Assembly: GCA_030418115.1 (NCBI GenBank)
Contig: JAUHQD010000001.1
Location: 124,001 to 188,000 of the forward strand
Length of the DNA stretch: 64,000 bases
Source: Alteromonadaceae bacterium BrNp21-10
GTDB lineage: Bacteria; Pseudomonadota; Gammaproteobacteria; Enterobacterales; Alteromonadaceae
Direction: 5' to 3'
Part shown: in pieces, positions 27,424 through 37,987 of the stretch
Position numbering within the stretch: the stretch's first letter is position 1
Layout: each line of letters starts with the position of its first letter
The notes under the pieces: model-generated
What the model was told of the DNA's origin: nothing
What the model saw: only the letters and a program-made list of their open reading frames with translations
Database searches by the model: none
Position numbers and translations under genes: made by a program

Positions 27424-27578
27424 CGCTGTTTTTACGGGTAACCGTTTTTAACAGGGTAATTACTTAAATAACACACATACATCGACACAGTAATCGGGGT
27501 GTCTGGTTCTTTTTTTATTGGGAGCCGGATCGAGGACTGGGATGTATGGAGGCCTAACCCCAATTGAGGAAATTAAAC
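27424..27578 (+). promoter_or_regulatory. rpsB mRNA leader, candidate S2 autoregulatory region
   Basis: About 155 bases of untranslated leader lie between the promoter and the rpsB ATG. The leader can form ACGG-GTAA-CCGT (27434-27445, a GNRA-type loop) and a further stem joining CTGGTTC and GAGCCGG near 27503-27528. In E. coli the rpsB leader binds S2 and represses its own synthesis; an equivalent role here is inference from position and folding potential. Confidence 0.5.
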
Positions 27579-28310
27579 ATGGCTAATACTGTATCTATGC
27601 GTGACATGCTAAAAGCTGGCGTGCACTTCGGTCACCAAACTCGTTATTGGAATCCAAAAATGAAACCTTTCATTTTCGGTGCACGTAACAAAGTTCATAT
27701 CATCAACCTTGAAAAAACTGTTCCTATGTTTAACGAAGCACTAGCTTTCGTTTCAGGTATTGCAGCGAAAAAAGGTAAAATTTTATTTGTTGGTACTAAA
27801 CGTGCTGCAAGTGATGCGATAAAAGACGCTGCTATTAAGTGTGACCACTTTTATGTAAACAAACGTTGGTTAGGCGGTATGCTAACTAACTGGAAAACAG
27901 TGCGTCAGTCAATCAAACGTCTTAAAGATCTTGAGCAACAGTCTCAGGACGGTACCTTTGAAAAATTGACTAAAAAAGAAGTTTTAATGCTTCAACGTGA
28001 AATGCAAAAGCTAGAAAGCAGCTTAGGCGGTATCAAAAACATGGGTGGTTTACCTGATTGTTTATTTGTTATCGATGCAGATCATGAGCACATTGCTGTA
28101 ACTGAAGCGAGAAACTTAGGGATCCCAGTAGTATCTGTTGTTGATACTAACTCAAACCCTGATCCAATTGACTTCATCATTCCTGGTAATGATGATGCGA
28201 TCCGTGCCGTTCATTTATATTTGGACGCAGCTGCTAACGCAGTACTAGCTGGTCGTGAAGAAAACTTGGAAGTTCAAGCTGAGCAAGACGATTTCGTCGA
28301 AGCAGAATAA
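27579..28310 (+). CDS. rpsB: 30S ribosomal protein S2
   Basis: The protein starts [32 protein letters not shown], the unmistakable S2 N-terminus, with [14 protein letters not shown], then [13 protein letters not shown] and [13 protein letters not shown] following. S2 is assembled late into the small subunit and binds with S1. At 243 residues it is the expected size. ATG 27579 has GAGGA eight bases upstream; an in-frame TTG at 27564 is not used. A partial terminator follows before tsf. Confidence 0.99.
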   Translation: MANTVSMRDMLKAGVHFGHQTRYWNPKMKPFIFGARNKVHIINLEKTVPMFNEALAFVSGIAAKKGKILFVGTKRAASDAIKDAAIKCDHFYVNKRWLGGMLTNWKTVRQSIKRLKDLEQQSQDGTFEKLTKKEVLMLQREMQKLESSLGGIKNMGGLPDCLFVIDADHEHIAVTEARNLGIPVVSVVDTNSNPDPIDFIIPGNDDAIRAVHLYLDAAANAVLAGREENLEVQAEQDDFVEAE

Positions 28311-28337
28311 TTGTCGTAAGACCATTAAAGTTACAAT

Positions 28338-28362
28338 CAGGGGCGTTTTCGCCCCTGTTTTT
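28338..28362 (+). terminator. intergenic hairpin between rpsB and tsf (partial terminator)
   Basis: CAGGGGCG and CGCCCCTG pair perfectly (eight base pairs) around TTTT, with a short T-run after. As tsf follows at once, it probably ends only part of the rpsB transcripts, giving S2 and EF-Ts different amounts, as has been described for E. coli rpsB-tsf. Confidence 0.85.
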
Positions 28363-28391
28363 CAATAAATCTTTATCTCGAGGAAATTCAA

Positions 28392-29264
28392 ATGGCAGTT
28401 ACTGCAGCTCTAGTAAAAGAATTACGTGAACGTACCGGTGCCGGTATGTTGGATTGTAAAAATGCCTTGGTTGAAACCGATGGCGATATTGAAGTCGCAA
28501 TTGAAAATATGCGCAAATCAGGCCAAGCAAAAGCGGCTAAAAAAGCCGGTCGTATTGCTGCCGAAGGTGTTATTTTAACTAAGATTGAAAATGGTTCTGC
28601 AACCATGATCGAACTTAACTGTGAAACTGACTTTGTTGCCCGTGATGAAAGCTTTTTAGCTTTCGGTAACAAAATCATCGCCCTAGCTAATGCGAATAAA
28701 GTTAACGATGTTGATGCGTTAAATGCATTAGAAATTGATGGTGATAGTGTTTCTAAAATACGTGATACGTTAGTGACTAAAATTGGCGAAAACGTCAATG
28801 TACGTCGCGTAGTAACTATCGAAGGTGAAAACCTTGGTGCTTACGTACACGGTGGCCGTATTGGTGTTGTTTCTATCTTAACTGGTGGTGACGAAGCGTT
28901 ATCTAAAGATATCGCTATGCACGTTGCTGCGGCAAACCCAGGTTATGTTAAGCCTGAAGATGTACCAGCAGACGTAGTCGAGAAAGAAAAAGCCATTCAA
29001 ATCGATATCGCGATCCAAAGTGGTAAGCCTGCTGAAATCGCTGAAAAAATGGTTGTTGGTCGTATGAAGAAGTTTACTGGTGAAGTTAGCTTAACTGGTC
29101 AACCTTTCATTAAAGATCCTTCTGTTAATGTGAGTGCGTTACTTAAAGCCGCTAATGCTGATGTTATCAACTTCGTTCGTTTTGAAGTAGGTGAAGGCAT
29201 TGAGAAGAAATCTGAAGATTTCGCCGCTGAAGTACAAGCGCAAATGGCAGCCGCTAAAAAATAG
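28392..29264 (+). CDS. tsf: translation elongation factor Ts
   Basis: EF-Ts is recognised from [21 protein letters not shown] and the TDFVAR motif (here [11 protein letters not shown]), which contacts EF-Tu. The central and C-terminal parts ([25 protein letters not shown]) are also typical. At 290 residues it is about the usual length. It is the guanine nucleotide exchange factor of EF-Tu in the cytoplasm. ATG is preceded by GAGG with correct spacing. Gene order rpsB-tsf-pyrH-frr is universal in this group. Confidence 0.99.
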   Translation: MAVTAALVKELRERTGAGMLDCKNALVETDGDIEVAIENMRKSGQAKAAKKAGRIAAEGVILTKIENGSATMIELNCETDFVARDESFLAFGNKIIALANANKVNDVDALNALEIDGDSVSKIRDTLVTKIGENVNVRRVVTIEGENLGAYVHGGRIGVVSILTGGDEALSKDIAMHVAAANPGYVKPEDVPADVVEKEKAIQIDIAIQSGKPAEIAEKMVVGRMKKFTGEVSLTGQPFIKDPSVNVSALLKAANADVINFVRFEVGEGIEKKSEDFAAEVQAQMAAAKK

Positions 29265-29296
29265 TGAAATCATGACTTTTTAGTCATGCCAATGTC

Positions 29297-29337
29297 ATAT
29301 AAACTTACCGCGGCTTCTTGTCGCGGTTTGTTTATAT
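29297..29337 (+). promoter_or_regulatory. extended hairpin between tsf and pyrH
   Basis: ATATAAAC and ACCGCG (29297-29312) pair with CGCGGT and GTTTATAT (29322-29337), separated by a TT/TT internal loop, around a nine-base loop. A smaller hairpin (CATGACT/AGTCATG) precedes it at 29271-29287. The second ends only a few bases before the pyrH ribosome binding site, so it could terminate, protect or regulate. Confidence 0.65.
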
Positions 29338-29354
29338 ATAAGGAATAGACATTA

Positions 29355-30092
29355 ATGAGTACCCCTAAATCTGCGTATCGACGTATCCTTTTAAAACTAA
29401 GTGGCGAAGCCCTGATGGGCGAAGAAGGTTTTGGTATTGATCCCAAAGTTCTTGATCGCATGGCTCAGGAAATTAAAGAGCTAATAGAGTTAGGTATCGA
29501 AGTAGGGTTAGTCATCGGCGGTGGTAATATCTTCCGTGGTGAAGGTTTAGCAAAAGCCGGAATGAATCGTGTTGTAGGTGACCACATGGGCATGTTGGCC
29601 ACGGTGATGAATGGCTTAGCCATGCGTGATGCATTACATCGTTCTTTTGTCCATGCGCGTTTAATGTCAGCTATCCCATTAAATGGTGTGTGCGATTCGT
29701 ACAATTGGGCCGAAGCGATCAGTAGCTTGAAATCAGGTCGTGTGGTTATTTTCTCTGCCGGTACCGGAAATCCCTTTTTTACTACAGATTCTGCGGCTTG
29801 TTTGCGCGGTATCGAAATCGAAGCGGACGCCGTTCTTAAAGGCACCAAAGTCGATGGTGTCTATGACGATGATCCCGCAAAAAATCCCGAAGCTAAGTTA
29901 TATGACAGATTGAGCTACCAACAAGTGTTGGAGCAAGAATTGAAAGTTATGGATTTAGCCGCTTTCACTTTGGCGCGTGATCATAGCGTGCCAATTCGTG
30001 TATTTAATATGAATAAAGTAGGCGCATTACGTCGTGTGGTGATGGGTGAAGATGAAGGTACCCTGATTGACCACGCAGAACGTTTAGTCTAA
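29355..30092 (+). CDS. pyrH: UMP kinase
   Basis: The 245-residue protein is a bacterial amino-acid-kinase-fold UMP kinase: [13 protein letters not shown] at the start, [14 protein letters not shown] as phosphate loop, [14 protein letters not shown] in the nucleotide-binding region and [10 protein letters not shown] in the lid. It phosphorylates UMP to UDP in pyrimidine synthesis. It follows tsf with AAGGA before the ATG and lies just ahead of frr. Confidence 0.99.
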   Translation: MSTPKSAYRRILLKLSGEALMGEEGFGIDPKVLDRMAQEIKELIELGIEVGLVIGGGNIFRGEGLAKAGMNRVVGDHMGMLATVMNGLAMRDALHRSFVHARLMSAIPLNGVCDSYNWAEAISSLKSGRVVIFSAGTGNPFFTTDSAACLRGIEIEADAVLKGTKVDGVYDDDPAKNPEAKLYDRLSYQQVLEQELKVMDLAAFTLARDHSVPIRVFNMNKVGALRRVVMGEDEGTLIDHAERLV

Positions 30093-30117
30093 TTCTCCAA
30101 ATTTAAGGAACTGACCT

Positions 30118-30675
30118 GTGATAGAAGAAATAAATAAAGATGCTGCACAGCGTATGGATAAAAGCCTTAGTGCTCTTAAAAGTCAATTATCAAAAGTGCG
30201 TACTGGCCGTGCCCATCCAGCTTTGTTAGATAGCATAATGGTATCTTATTACGGCACTGATACTCCCTTAAATCAGATGGCTAATGTGGTCGCTGAAGAT
30301 TCACGTACCTTAGCACTAACGGTATTTGATAAAAGCGCTTCACAAGCGGTAGAAAAAGCTATTATGCAATCGGACTTAGGTTTAAATCCTATGAGTGCCG
30401 GTGCGGTGATCCGTATTCCTTTACCTTCATTAACTGAAGAACGCCGTAAAGATTTGATCAAAGTGGTTCGTGCCGAAGCCGAGCAGGGCCGTGTAGCGAT
30501 CCGCAATATTCGTCGTGATGCTAATAGCGATATCAAAGAGCTGATTAAAGAAAAAGAGATCGGTGAAGATGATGGCCGTAAGGGCGAAGATTCCGTGCAA
30601 AAATTAACTGACGATCACATTAAAAAAGTGGACGAAATGTTAGCCGCCAAAGAAAAAGAGCTGATGGAGATTTAA
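30118..30675 (+). CDS. frr: ribosome recycling factor (GTG start)
   Basis: The protein (185 residues, as in E. coli) has the RRF markers [14 protein letters not shown] near residues 26-39 and [12 protein letters not shown], then RNIRRDAN in the helical domain. With EF-G it splits the post-termination ribosome. It starts at GTG 30118 with AAGGA eight bases upstream; no ATG fits. It is 25 bases after pyrH. Confidence 0.99.
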   Translation: MIEEINKDAAQRMDKSLSALKSQLSKVRTGRAHPALLDSIMVSYYGTDTPLNQMANVVAEDSRTLALTVFDKSASQAVEKAIMQSDLGLNPMSAGAVIRIPLPSLTEERRKDLIKVVRAEAEQGRVAIRNIRRDANSDIKELIKEKEIGEDDGRKGEDSVQKLTDDHIKKVDEMLAAKEKELMEI

Positions 30676-30694
30676 TCCATCTCTTCGGCGATTC

Positions 30695-31462
30695 ATGTCT
30701 TCCTCAACTAAATCTACGGCTAATGCCCTAACCATGCCCCGTCATGTTGCCATCATTATGGATGGTAACGGTCGCTGGGCTAAGTTAAAGGGTAAACTGC
30801 GTACCTTTGGCCACAAAGCTGGAGTTGAAGCCGTGCGTGCTTCTGTACGTTATGCCCGTGAAAATAATATCCAAGCACTAACCTTATTCGCTTTTAGTAG
30901 TGAAAACTGGAAACGTCCCGAAGAAGAAGTCGGGGTGTTAATGGATTTATTTACTCTAGTGTTGAAAAGCGAAGTCAAACGCCTGAATAAAAATGGTGTA
31001 CGTTTACAAGTGGTGGGTGACACTGCGCGTTTCGGCGATAAATTGGTATCGCTGATCAACAAAGCCGAAAAGCTCACCGAGCATAACTCCGAACTGGTAT
31101 TGAATATTGCTGCCAATTACGGTGGTCGCTGGGACATTGTTAATGCTTGTCAGCAGTTGGCTGCAAAAGTAAAACAAGGTGAATTGTCGGCGCAGGATAT
31201 TGATGAAACGTTATTTGATCAACACACCTCCTTGCATGGTTTGCCTGAAGTGGATTTATTGATCCGTACCGGTGGTGACCATCGAATCAGTAATTTTTTG
31301 TTATGGCAAATGGCTTACGCTGAATTGTTTTTTAGCTCAGAATTATGGCCCGATTTTGATGAGCACGTTTTTCATCAAGCCGTGTTAGACTTTTCCAGTA
31401 GACAACGTCGCTTTGGTTTAACCGGCGAACAAATCGAATCAGAGGAAGTGGCGCCTTGCTAA
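30695..31462 (+). CDS. uppS: undecaprenyl diphosphate synthase UppS
   Basis: The cis-prenyltransferase motif IIMDGNGRWAK lies at residues 20-30, with catalytic D23. The later FAFSSENWKRP and the substrate-binding RTGGDHRISNFLLWQ are typical. It adds eight isoprene units to farnesyl diphosphate to make the lipid carrier for peptidoglycan and O-antigen. Length 255. A second possible ATG (M14) lies 39 bases inside; the ribosome binding sequence of the first is weak. Its end overlaps cdsA by seven bases. Confidence 0.97.
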   Translation: MSSSTKSTANALTMPRHVAIIMDGNGRWAKLKGKLRTFGHKAGVEAVRASVRYARENNIQALTLFAFSSENWKRPEEEVGVLMDLFTLVLKSEVKRLNKNGVRLQVVGDTARFGDKLVSLINKAEKLTEHNSELVLNIAANYGGRWDIVNACQQLAAKVKQGELSAQDIDETLFDQHTSLHGLPEVDLLIRTGGDHRISNFLLWQMAYAELFFSSELWPDFDEHVFHQAVLDFSSRQRRFGLTGEQIESEEVAPC

Positions 31463-32319
31463 AACAACGAATAATTACCGCTTTGATTTTAGCGCCGCTA
31501 GTGCTTGGGGCTATTTTATTTTTACCGCTGATTGGTTTTGAAATTTCCATTGCCCTAGTTGTAGCCCTAGGTGCTTGGGAATGGGCGCAACTAGCCGGTA
31601 TTCAGAATCGTTTCGGTAAAGCTATATACAGTGGGTTGTTGTTTGCTGCCTGTGTTTATTGCTCCTACTTAGTTCCTGTTAAAGAAATTTGGTATCAGGG
31701 GCAATTGGCCGATTTATATCGCATTATTTTAAGCGCTGCCGGTATGTGGTGGGTGCTGTCTTTGCTGATGATAATTGCCTATCCAAGCTATTCGATAATA
31801 TGGCGTAACAGTATGCTGATACGCGGTGTTTTCGGGCTGCTGACCTTAGTGCCTACCTGGGTGGCTATCGTCAGTTTACGTACTTATTTATATGACATTG
31901 ACCCGTTATTTGGTGCTTCCTTGATTTTTTATGTGCTCGGTATTGTGTGGGCAGCGGATATTGGTGCATTTTTTATTGGTATCAAATTCGGCAAACATAA
32001 ATTGCGCCCCAATGTATCACCGGGCAAAACTATGGAAGGCTTAATGGGCGGCGTTTTTGCTTCTTTAGCTATTATTGGTTTTGCGGCGTTACATTATCAA
32101 GTAGATTTAGGACGGATGTGGACGCATATTCTTATCGGTGCCTTAACCGTCGGTGTTTCTGCCCTAGGTGACTTAAACGAGAGTATGTTTAAACGTTGTG
32201 TGGGTGTTAAAGACAGCGGCAATTTACTTCCCGGTCATGGTGGCATTCTCGATCGCATTGACAGCTTAACAGCGGCATTCCCAGTCTTTGCGCTTTGTTA
32301 CGTGTTGTGGATGGCTTAA
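31456..32319 (+). CDS. cdsA: phosphatidate cytidylyltransferase CdsA (TTG start)
   Basis: CdsA is a polytopic inner-membrane enzyme converting phosphatidic acid and CTP to CDP-diacylglycerol. The signature near the C-terminus is [34 protein letters not shown], split across about residues 236-271, with the family aspartates. Several hydrophobic helices precede it (for example [20 protein letters not shown]). It starts at TTG 31456 with GAGGAAG eight bases upstream inside uppS. Its stop shares one base with the dxr start. Length 287. Confidence 0.97.
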   Translation: MLKQRIITALILAPLVLGAILFLPLIGFEISIALVVALGAWEWAQLAGIQNRFGKAIYSGLLFAACVYCSYLVPVKEIWYQGQLADLYRIILSAAGMWWVLSLLMIIAYPSYSIIWRNSMLIRGVFGLLTLVPTWVAIVSLRTYLYDIDPLFGASLIFYVLGIVWAADIGAFFIGIKFGKHKLRPNVSPGKTMEGLMGGVFASLAIIGFAALHYQVDLGRMWTHILIGALTVGVSALGDLNESMFKRCVGVKDSGNLLPGHGGILDRIDSLTAAFPVFALCYVLWMA

Positions 32320-33503
32320 TGCAACAACGCGTAACTATTCTTGGTGCTACGGGGTCAATCGGCGTCAGTACTTTAGACGTTATTGCCCGTCATCCTCAAT
32401 TATTTAGTGTTTATGCGCTCACTTGTCATCAACAAATAGAAACCCTGATCCAGCAAGCCTTAGTACATCAACCACAATACTTAGTCGTTAGTGACCCTAA
32501 TTATTATGCACGTTGTCAGCAATTAGCCGCAGAAGCTAAGTTGTCTGCAGAAGTATTATGTGGTGCAGACGCTCTAAATATGGTGGCTTCTGCGCCAGAA
32601 GTGGATACAGTGATGGCGGCCATTGTGGGGGCTGCAGGGCTATTGCCCACCTTAGCCGCAGCCAAAGCAGGTAAGAAAATTTTATTGGCGAATAAAGAAG
32701 CGCTGGTAATGTCGGGTAAGTTATTTATTCAGCAAGTTCAACAGAACAACGCCACGTTGTTACCTATAGACAGTGAACACAATGCTATTTTCCAGTGTCT
32801 GCCAACCTCCTTTGAATATGCCAATTTAGCCAACGCCGGTATTGATAAAATATTACTGACCGGCTCCGGTGGACCTTTCCTTAATTGTCCACTGACAGAA
32901 TTAGCACATAAAACTCCCGAACAAGCCTGTGCTCATCCTAATTGGGATATGGGGCGTAAAATATCCGTCGATTCAGCGACGATGATGAACAAAGGGCTGG
33001 AATTGATTGAAGCCTGCTGGTTATTTGGTCTTAAGCCCGATGATATTGAAGTGGTGATCCACCCGCAAAGCGTGATCCACTCAATGGTGCAATACAACGA
33101 TGGTTCGGTGCTAGCGCAAATGGGTAACCCTGATATGCGCACTCCCATTGCTCATGCATTAAGCTACCCACAGCGTATTGATTCCGGTGTACAGCGTCTA
33201 GATTTTAAAGCCTTAAGTGATTTTTCATTTACCGCACCCGATGTCAATCGATTTCCCAATTTAGCGCTGGCTATGGAAGCGGTTAAAGCCGGTCAATATG
33301 CTAGTACAGCACTGAATGCGGCGAATGAAGTGGCGGTAGCAGCCTTTTTGCAAGGCACGTTGTCTTTTACCGGGATCGCCGAATTGAATTCAAATATTAT
33401 GCAGAAAATGCCTTCCGTTGAGTTGGACTCGGTGGATGATATCATCGCCTATGATCAGCAAATTCGTCAGCAAGCGATGTTAGCTTTGCGAGGTGCTGCT
33501 TAA
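32319..33503 (+). CDS. dxr: 1-deoxy-D-xylulose 5-phosphate reductoisomerase Dxr
   Basis: The enzyme makes 2-C-methyl-D-erythritol 4-phosphate in the MEP isoprenoid pathway. It starts with the NADPH-binding [11 protein letters not shown] and has [10 protein letters not shown], then [14 protein letters not shown] and the catalytic metal-binding [33 protein letters not shown] follows. Length 394. ATG 32319 overlaps the cdsA stop (TAATG); the frame extends upstream to 32295 but the extra residues have no counterpart in the family. Confidence 0.98.
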   Translation: MQQRVTILGATGSIGVSTLDVIARHPQLFSVYALTCHQQIETLIQQALVHQPQYLVVSDPNYYARCQQLAAEAKLSAEVLCGADALNMVASAPEVDTVMAAIVGAAGLLPTLAAAKAGKKILLANKEALVMSGKLFIQQVQQNNATLLPIDSEHNAIFQCLPTSFEYANLANAGIDKILLTGSGGPFLNCPLTELAHKTPEQACAHPNWDMGRKISVDSATMMNKGLELIEACWLFGLKPDDIEVVIHPQSVIHSMVQYNDGSVLAQMGNPDMRTPIAHALSYPQRIDSGVQRLDFKALSDFSFTAPDVNRFPNLALAMEAVKAGQYASTALNAANEVAVAAFLQGTLSFTGIAELNSNIMQKMPSVELDSVDDIIAYDQQIRQQAMLALRGAA

Positions 33504-34855
33504 TGTTCGGTTTCCTTTGGAGCTTATTTTTCTTTGTTATTGCTATTGGTATTTTGGTGGCGGTACATGAGTGGGGGCATTTCTGGGTCGCAAGGCGCTG
33601 TGGCGTCAAAGTTGAACGTTTTTCCATTGGCTTTGGTAAAGCACTATGGCGTCGTAAAGATGCTTTAGGAACAGAGTATGTCATTGCTGCTATTCCACTG
33701 GGTGGCTACGTGAAAATGCTCGATGAGCGCGTAGACCATGTTGCAGATGAGGATTTACCCCATGCGTTTAACCGCCAGTCAGTAGGTAAACGTATTGCGA
33801 TTATTGCCGCTGGGCCTGTGGTTAACTTTCTGTTTGCCATTCTCGCATTAACCTGCATGTATATGCTGGGTGTAGATAGCGTTAAGCCGATTATTGGAAA
33901 AGTGACACCATCTTCTATCGCTGCTAAGGCAGAATTACAACCGCAATCGCAGATTGTGGCGATAGGACAAACCGAAGTAAATGATTGGCAAAGTGTGAAT
34001 CTTGAGCTGATTTCTCATATTGGTGCCAAACAGCTAGCGATTACCGTACAGCCAGAAGGTAGTAATAGCAGACAGCTAAAAACCTTAAAAATTGAAGATT
34101 GGGCATTCGATCCGGATAAACAAAGTGCCATGGCAAGTTTGGGTTTTACTCCTTTTATGCCCAAAGTATCCACCACCATTGCCTTGGTTGCTGAAAATTC
34201 CGCCGCTGAGCGTGCGAATATTGAGCAAGGTGACAAAATTATTGCATTGGATGGAACTCCTGTCCAAGATTGGGAACCAATAGTGAGTTATATTGCCGCT
34301 CGCGCTGGTGAGGATGTTACAATCCGCGTGCAGCGGAAAGCTGACACCATTGATTTATCAGTGACACTTGCAAGCCGCGAGGTTGATGGCATAGTGTCTG
34401 GATATTTAGGGGTTGTTCCGCAGCGTGAGGCGTGGCCAGAGTCATATCGTTTTACTCAACAATATGATCCGTTTAACGCATTAGTGCAGGGCTCGGTTAA
34501 AACGTGGCGTTTAATGACCTTAAGCGTAGAGATGATTGGTAAGTTGTTTACCGGTGATATGTCGGTAAAGAATTTAAGTGGACCAATATCAATTGCTCAG
34601 GGAGCAGGTGCCAGTGCCGGATACGGTTTGGTGCAATTTCTCAGTTTTTTGGCGTTGATCAGTGTTAGTCTTGGCATCATAAATTTATTACCCTTACCGG
34701 TATTAGATGGTGGCCATTTACTGTATTTCATTATTGAACTTTTAACCGGTAAAGCGGTTCCTGAAAAAGTGCAGGAAGTCGGATTTAAGATAGGCGGTAG
34801 CCTATTATTTTTGCTGATGTCTATTGCAATAATGAACGATATCACCCGCTTGTAA
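33503..34855 (+). CDS. rseP: RIP zinc metalloprotease RseP
   Basis: This site-2-type intramembrane protease has HEWGH at residues 22-26 in the first membrane helix and the second motif PLPVLDGGHL near the C-terminus, which supplies the third zinc ligand. Two PDZ domains lie between them (about residues 115-195 and 200-290). RseP cleaves anti-sigma factor RseA inside the inner membrane to release sigma E and also removes signal peptide remnants. Length 450 matches E. coli. The ATG overlaps the dxr stop by one base. Its place just before bamA links sensing and assembly of the outer membrane. Confidence 0.98.
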   Translation: MFGFLWSLFFFVIAIGILVAVHEWGHFWVARRCGVKVERFSIGFGKALWRRKDALGTEYVIAAIPLGGYVKMLDERVDHVADEDLPHAFNRQSVGKRIAIIAAGPVVNFLFAILALTCMYMLGVDSVKPIIGKVTPSSIAAKAELQPQSQIVAIGQTEVNDWQSVNLELISHIGAKQLAITVQPEGSNSRQLKTLKIEDWAFDPDKQSAMASLGFTPFMPKVSTTIALVAENSAAERANIEQGDKIIALDGTPVQDWEPIVSYIAARAGEDVTIRVQRKADTIDLSVTLASREVDGIVSGYLGVVPQREAWPESYRFTQQYDPFNALVQGSVKTWRLMTLSVEMIGKLFTGDMSVKNLSGPISIAQGAGASAGYGLVQFLSFLALISVSLGIINLLPLPVLDGGHLLYFIIELLTGKAVPEKVQEVGFKIGGSLLFLLMSIAIMNDITRL

Positions 34856-34921
34856 GCAGTCCATCATGGCTGATTTGACAATAGGGTAAAACTAAATTGA
34901 AGTTTGGAAGAATTATAACAA

Positions 34922-37387
34922 ATGAAGTTTAAACAGTTAGTTGTAGCCGGAATCTTATTGTCCAGTGCTAGCCTTGCTTCGGCAAACTCGAATAATGAGT
35001 TTGTAATAGAAGATTTAAAAGTAGAAGGGCTGCAACGCGTTGCTTTAGGTGCCGCGTTAACCTACATCCCGGTGAAAATTGGCGATGCCATGAATTCATT
35101 CCGGATCACCCAGTTGATCCGCTCTCTCTATTCTTCAACGCACTTTGAGAATATTGAAGTATTGCGTGATGGTAATACGCTAGTGATTAAGGTCAAAGAG
35201 CGTCCCACTATCAGTAACATCATCTTCGCCGATAATGACGACATTAAAGATGAGCAACTTCAGCAAAGTTTGGATGACAACAATATTTTAGTAGGTGAGC
35301 CTCTGGATAAAACCGTCCTCACCAATATCGAAAATGGCCTGAAAGACTTTTACTACAGCATTGGTAAATATAATGCGCAAGTGAACGCTATTGTCACACC
35401 TTTACCGCGTAACCGTGTTGATTTGAAAATGTCTTTTGAAGAGGGTGATGCCGCTGAAATTCAGCAAATTAACATTGTCGGTAACAAAATTTTTTCGGAT
35501 AAAGAACTGCTGGAACAAATGGAATTGCAATTTGGTGCGCCGTGGTGGGACTTTATGTCCGAAACCCGTTATCAAAAGCAAAAATTGTCTGGCGATATGG
35601 AAAAAATCCGTAGTTATTATATGGACCGCGGCTACTTACGTTACAACATGGATTCCACTCAGGTGTCGATGACACCGGATAAAACCGGTATTTATGTTAC
35701 CTTCAACATTACTGAAGGTGAGCAATATAATATTTCTGAAGTTGAGTTTAGTGGCGACTTACTAGGCAATGAAAAAGCTATTCGGGCATTAATGCCGCTG
35801 CGCCCAGATTCTATGTATAACCTAGCGTTGGTCACCTACACCGAAGAATTTATCAGTAAATATCTTGGTCGATTTGGCTATGCTTTCCCTACCGTTACCA
35901 CCATTCCAGAAATCAATGATGAAGATAAAACGGTTAAGCTGACATTGTCGGTTGAACCCGGTCAGCGTATTTATGTGCGCCGTATTAACTTTAGCGGTAA
36001 CAAATTGACCGCCGATGAAGTCTTCCGTCGTGAAGTAGTGCAAATGGAAGGAGCGTGGTTGTCGAATACCGCATTGGAGTCCAGTAAAGCACGTATTGCA
36101 CGTTTAACCTATGTTGAAGAAAATGACTTTGAAACCGTACGTATCCCCGGTCAAGATGACAAAGTGGATATTGAATTTAAGGTTAAAGAACAGGCGTCTG
36201 GTTCATTCAACGCCGGTATCGGTTATGGCGACCGCACTAAACTCAGTTTACAAGCGGGTATTCAGCAGGACAACTTCCTTGGTAGTGGCAAACAGCTAGC
36301 TCTGAATTTGAACACTATTTCCTATCAGTCCAGTGCCACTATTTCTTATACAGACCCTTACTTTACTATTGATGGTATTAGTTTAGGCGGCAGTATTTTC
36401 TATACCGCATTTGATGCGGGTGATGCTAACTTGGTGCAGTACAACAGTAAAACCTATGGTGTTGGTTTAAACTTTGGTTATCCGGTGAATGAATATAACC
36501 GTTTGAACTTTGGGATAACCTATAAGCATCAAGAAGTTACGCCGTTGCAACGTTACGAGCAAATTCGTAACTTCTACGATGTGTTTTCTGATCCTAACGA
36601 TCCCGATGCCAGCATGAATTTTGATACCTTCCAGTTAAACGCAGGTTGGTATCGTTCAACTCTTAACCGCGGTATCTTCCCAACAGCGGGTTCAATGCAG
36701 CGAGCCAATGTGAGTGCGACTACACCGAACTCCGATTTAACCTATTATAAAGTAACCTTTGATTCTAAATTTTACTTCCCGTTATCGGCAAATCAACGTT
36801 GGTCATTCTTGTCTCGTTTCCAAATGTCATATGGTAATGGCTACGGCACCATTGATGGGCATGATCAGTTCTTACCCTTCTTTGAATTTTTCCGCACCGG
36901 CGGTAGCGATTCATTGCGCGGCTTTGAAAACAATACCGTTGGACCTAAAGGTATTTACCGTACGCCGAGCAGTGTTACCGGCCCTGATGGTTCAGTCATT
37001 GTATTAGGGCCTGAGTCTGATTCCGTAGCGGCAACGCAGCGATCCTTTGGTGGTAATGCGTTAGTATTAGCCGGATTGGAGCTAATTGTACCCACGCCAT
37101 TAGTTGAAGAAGATTTTGATAACTCGGTACGTAGTAGTTTGTTTTTAGATGTAGGTAATCTTTGGGATACAGAATTCAATATTGATGAGTATGCCAATCT
37201 GAGTGCATCGCAGCGTGCACAAGTGCCAGATTTTGGTGATTTTTCTCGCTATCGTGCTTCGGCAGGTTTATCGGTACAATGGTTGTCACCAATGGGGCCG
37301 ATGATATTCAGTTTTGCTAAGGTACTGCGTCAAGAAGATGGGGACGATACTAAGTTCTTCTCTTTTAACGTAGGTCAAACATTCTAA
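34922..37387 (+). CDS. bamA: outer membrane protein assembly factor BamA
   Basis: The signal peptide ([21 protein letters not shown]) is followed by five POTRA domains, beginning [16 protein letters not shown] (to about residue 420), and a C-terminal 16-strand barrel. The barrel insertion signal ends FSFNVGQTF, with terminal phenylalanine. The barrel motif RGF (SLRGFENNT) in extracellular loop 6 is present. BamA inserts beta-barrel proteins into the outer membrane. Length 821 is similar to E. coli (810). Confidence 0.98.
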   Translation: MKFKQLVVAGILLSSASLASANSNNEFVIEDLKVEGLQRVALGAALTYIPVKIGDAMNSFRITQLIRSLYSSTHFENIEVLRDGNTLVIKVKERPTISNIIFADNDDIKDEQLQQSLDDNNILVGEPLDKTVLTNIENGLKDFYYSIGKYNAQVNAIVTPLPRNRVDLKMSFEEGDAAEIQQINIVGNKIFSDKELLEQMELQFGAPWWDFMSETRYQKQKLSGDMEKIRSYYMDRGYLRYNMDSTQVSMTPDKTGIYVTFNITEGEQYNISEVEFSGDLLGNEKAIRALMPLRPDSMYNLALVTYTEEFISKYLGRFGYAFPTVTTIPEINDEDKTVKLTLSVEPGQRIYVRRINFSGNKLTADEVFRREVVQMEGAWLSNTALESSKARIARLTYVEENDFETVRIPGQDDKVDIEFKVKEQASGSFNAGIGYGDRTKLSLQAGIQQDNFLGSGKQLALNLNTISYQSSATISYTDPYFTIDGISLGGSIFYTAFDAGDANLVQYNSKTYGVGLNFGYPVNEYNRLNFGITYKHQEVTPLQRYEQIRNFYDVFSDPNDPDASMNFDTFQLNAGWYRSTLNRGIFPTAGSMQRANVSATTPNSDLTYYKVTFDSKFYFPLSANQRWSFLSRFQMSYGNGYGTIDGHDQFLPFFEFFRTGGSDSLRGFENNTVGPKGIYRTPSSVTGPDGSVIVLGPESDSVAATQRSFGGNALVLAGLELIVPTPLVEEDFDNSVRSSLFLDVGNLWDTEFNIDEYANLSASQRAQVPDFGDFSRYRASAGLSVQWLSPMGPMIFSFAKVLRQEDGDDTKFFSFNVGQTF

Positions 37388-37451
37388 AACATATAATCGA
37401 ATCCATATTTATCTATAACAATAATATAGTTCGTTCAGACAGGAGAAATAA

Positions 37452-37970
37452 GTGAAAACTTTAATTAAAACATTGGCTGTAACCGCAGCATTAAGCACCT
37501 CAGTACTAAGCTCAGCCACTTTCGCAGCAGAAAAAATTGGCGTAGTTAATGTACAAGGCATTTTCCAGTCCTTGCCGCAAACAGCCGCGGTAGAAGGCGT
37601 TATTCGCGAAGAATTTAAAGATGCTTTACAAGATGTCGCGCGTTTAGAAAAAGACATCAAGTATTATATTGAAAAGCAACAACGTGATGCTGCGACTATG
37701 AGCGAAGCAGAAAAGAAAGATCTTGAATCAAAAATGATGGCGTTGCGTGACGAATACACCGGTAAAGCCAAACCGCTGCAAGACAGTATTCAAAATCGTC
37801 AAAATGAAGAGCGTAACAAAATCTTAGGTTTGATTAAGCAAACTATTGATGCTGTTGCCGCCAAAGAAGATTACGACATGATTTTAAATGCTAATGCCAT
37901 TACTTATTTAAAAGATGAAAGTGCTGACATTTCTGCCAAAGTGGCCGACCAAGTTAGTAAAATAAAGTAA
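37452..37970 (+). CDS. skp: periplasmic chaperone Skp/OmpH (GTG start)
   Basis: The 172-residue protein has a signal peptide (MKTLIKTLAVTAALSTSVL, cleaved after about TFA), then EKIGVVNVQGIFQSLPQT, matching Skp. The long central helices (DALQDVARLEKDIKYYIEKQ) form the tentacles that hold unfolded outer-membrane proteins. It trimerises in the periplasm and delivers clients to BamA, encoded just upstream. It starts at GTG 37452 with AGGAG six bases upstream. Confidence 0.95.
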   Translation: MKTLIKTLAVTAALSTSVLSSATFAAEKIGVVNVQGIFQSLPQTAAVEGVIREEFKDALQDVARLEKDIKYYIEKQQRDAATMSEAEKKDLESKMMALRDEYTGKAKPLQDSIQNRQNEERNKILGLIKQTIDAVAAKEDYDMILNANAITYLKDESADISAKVADQVSKIK

Positions 37971-37987
37971 GGTCAAATTGTTATCTT

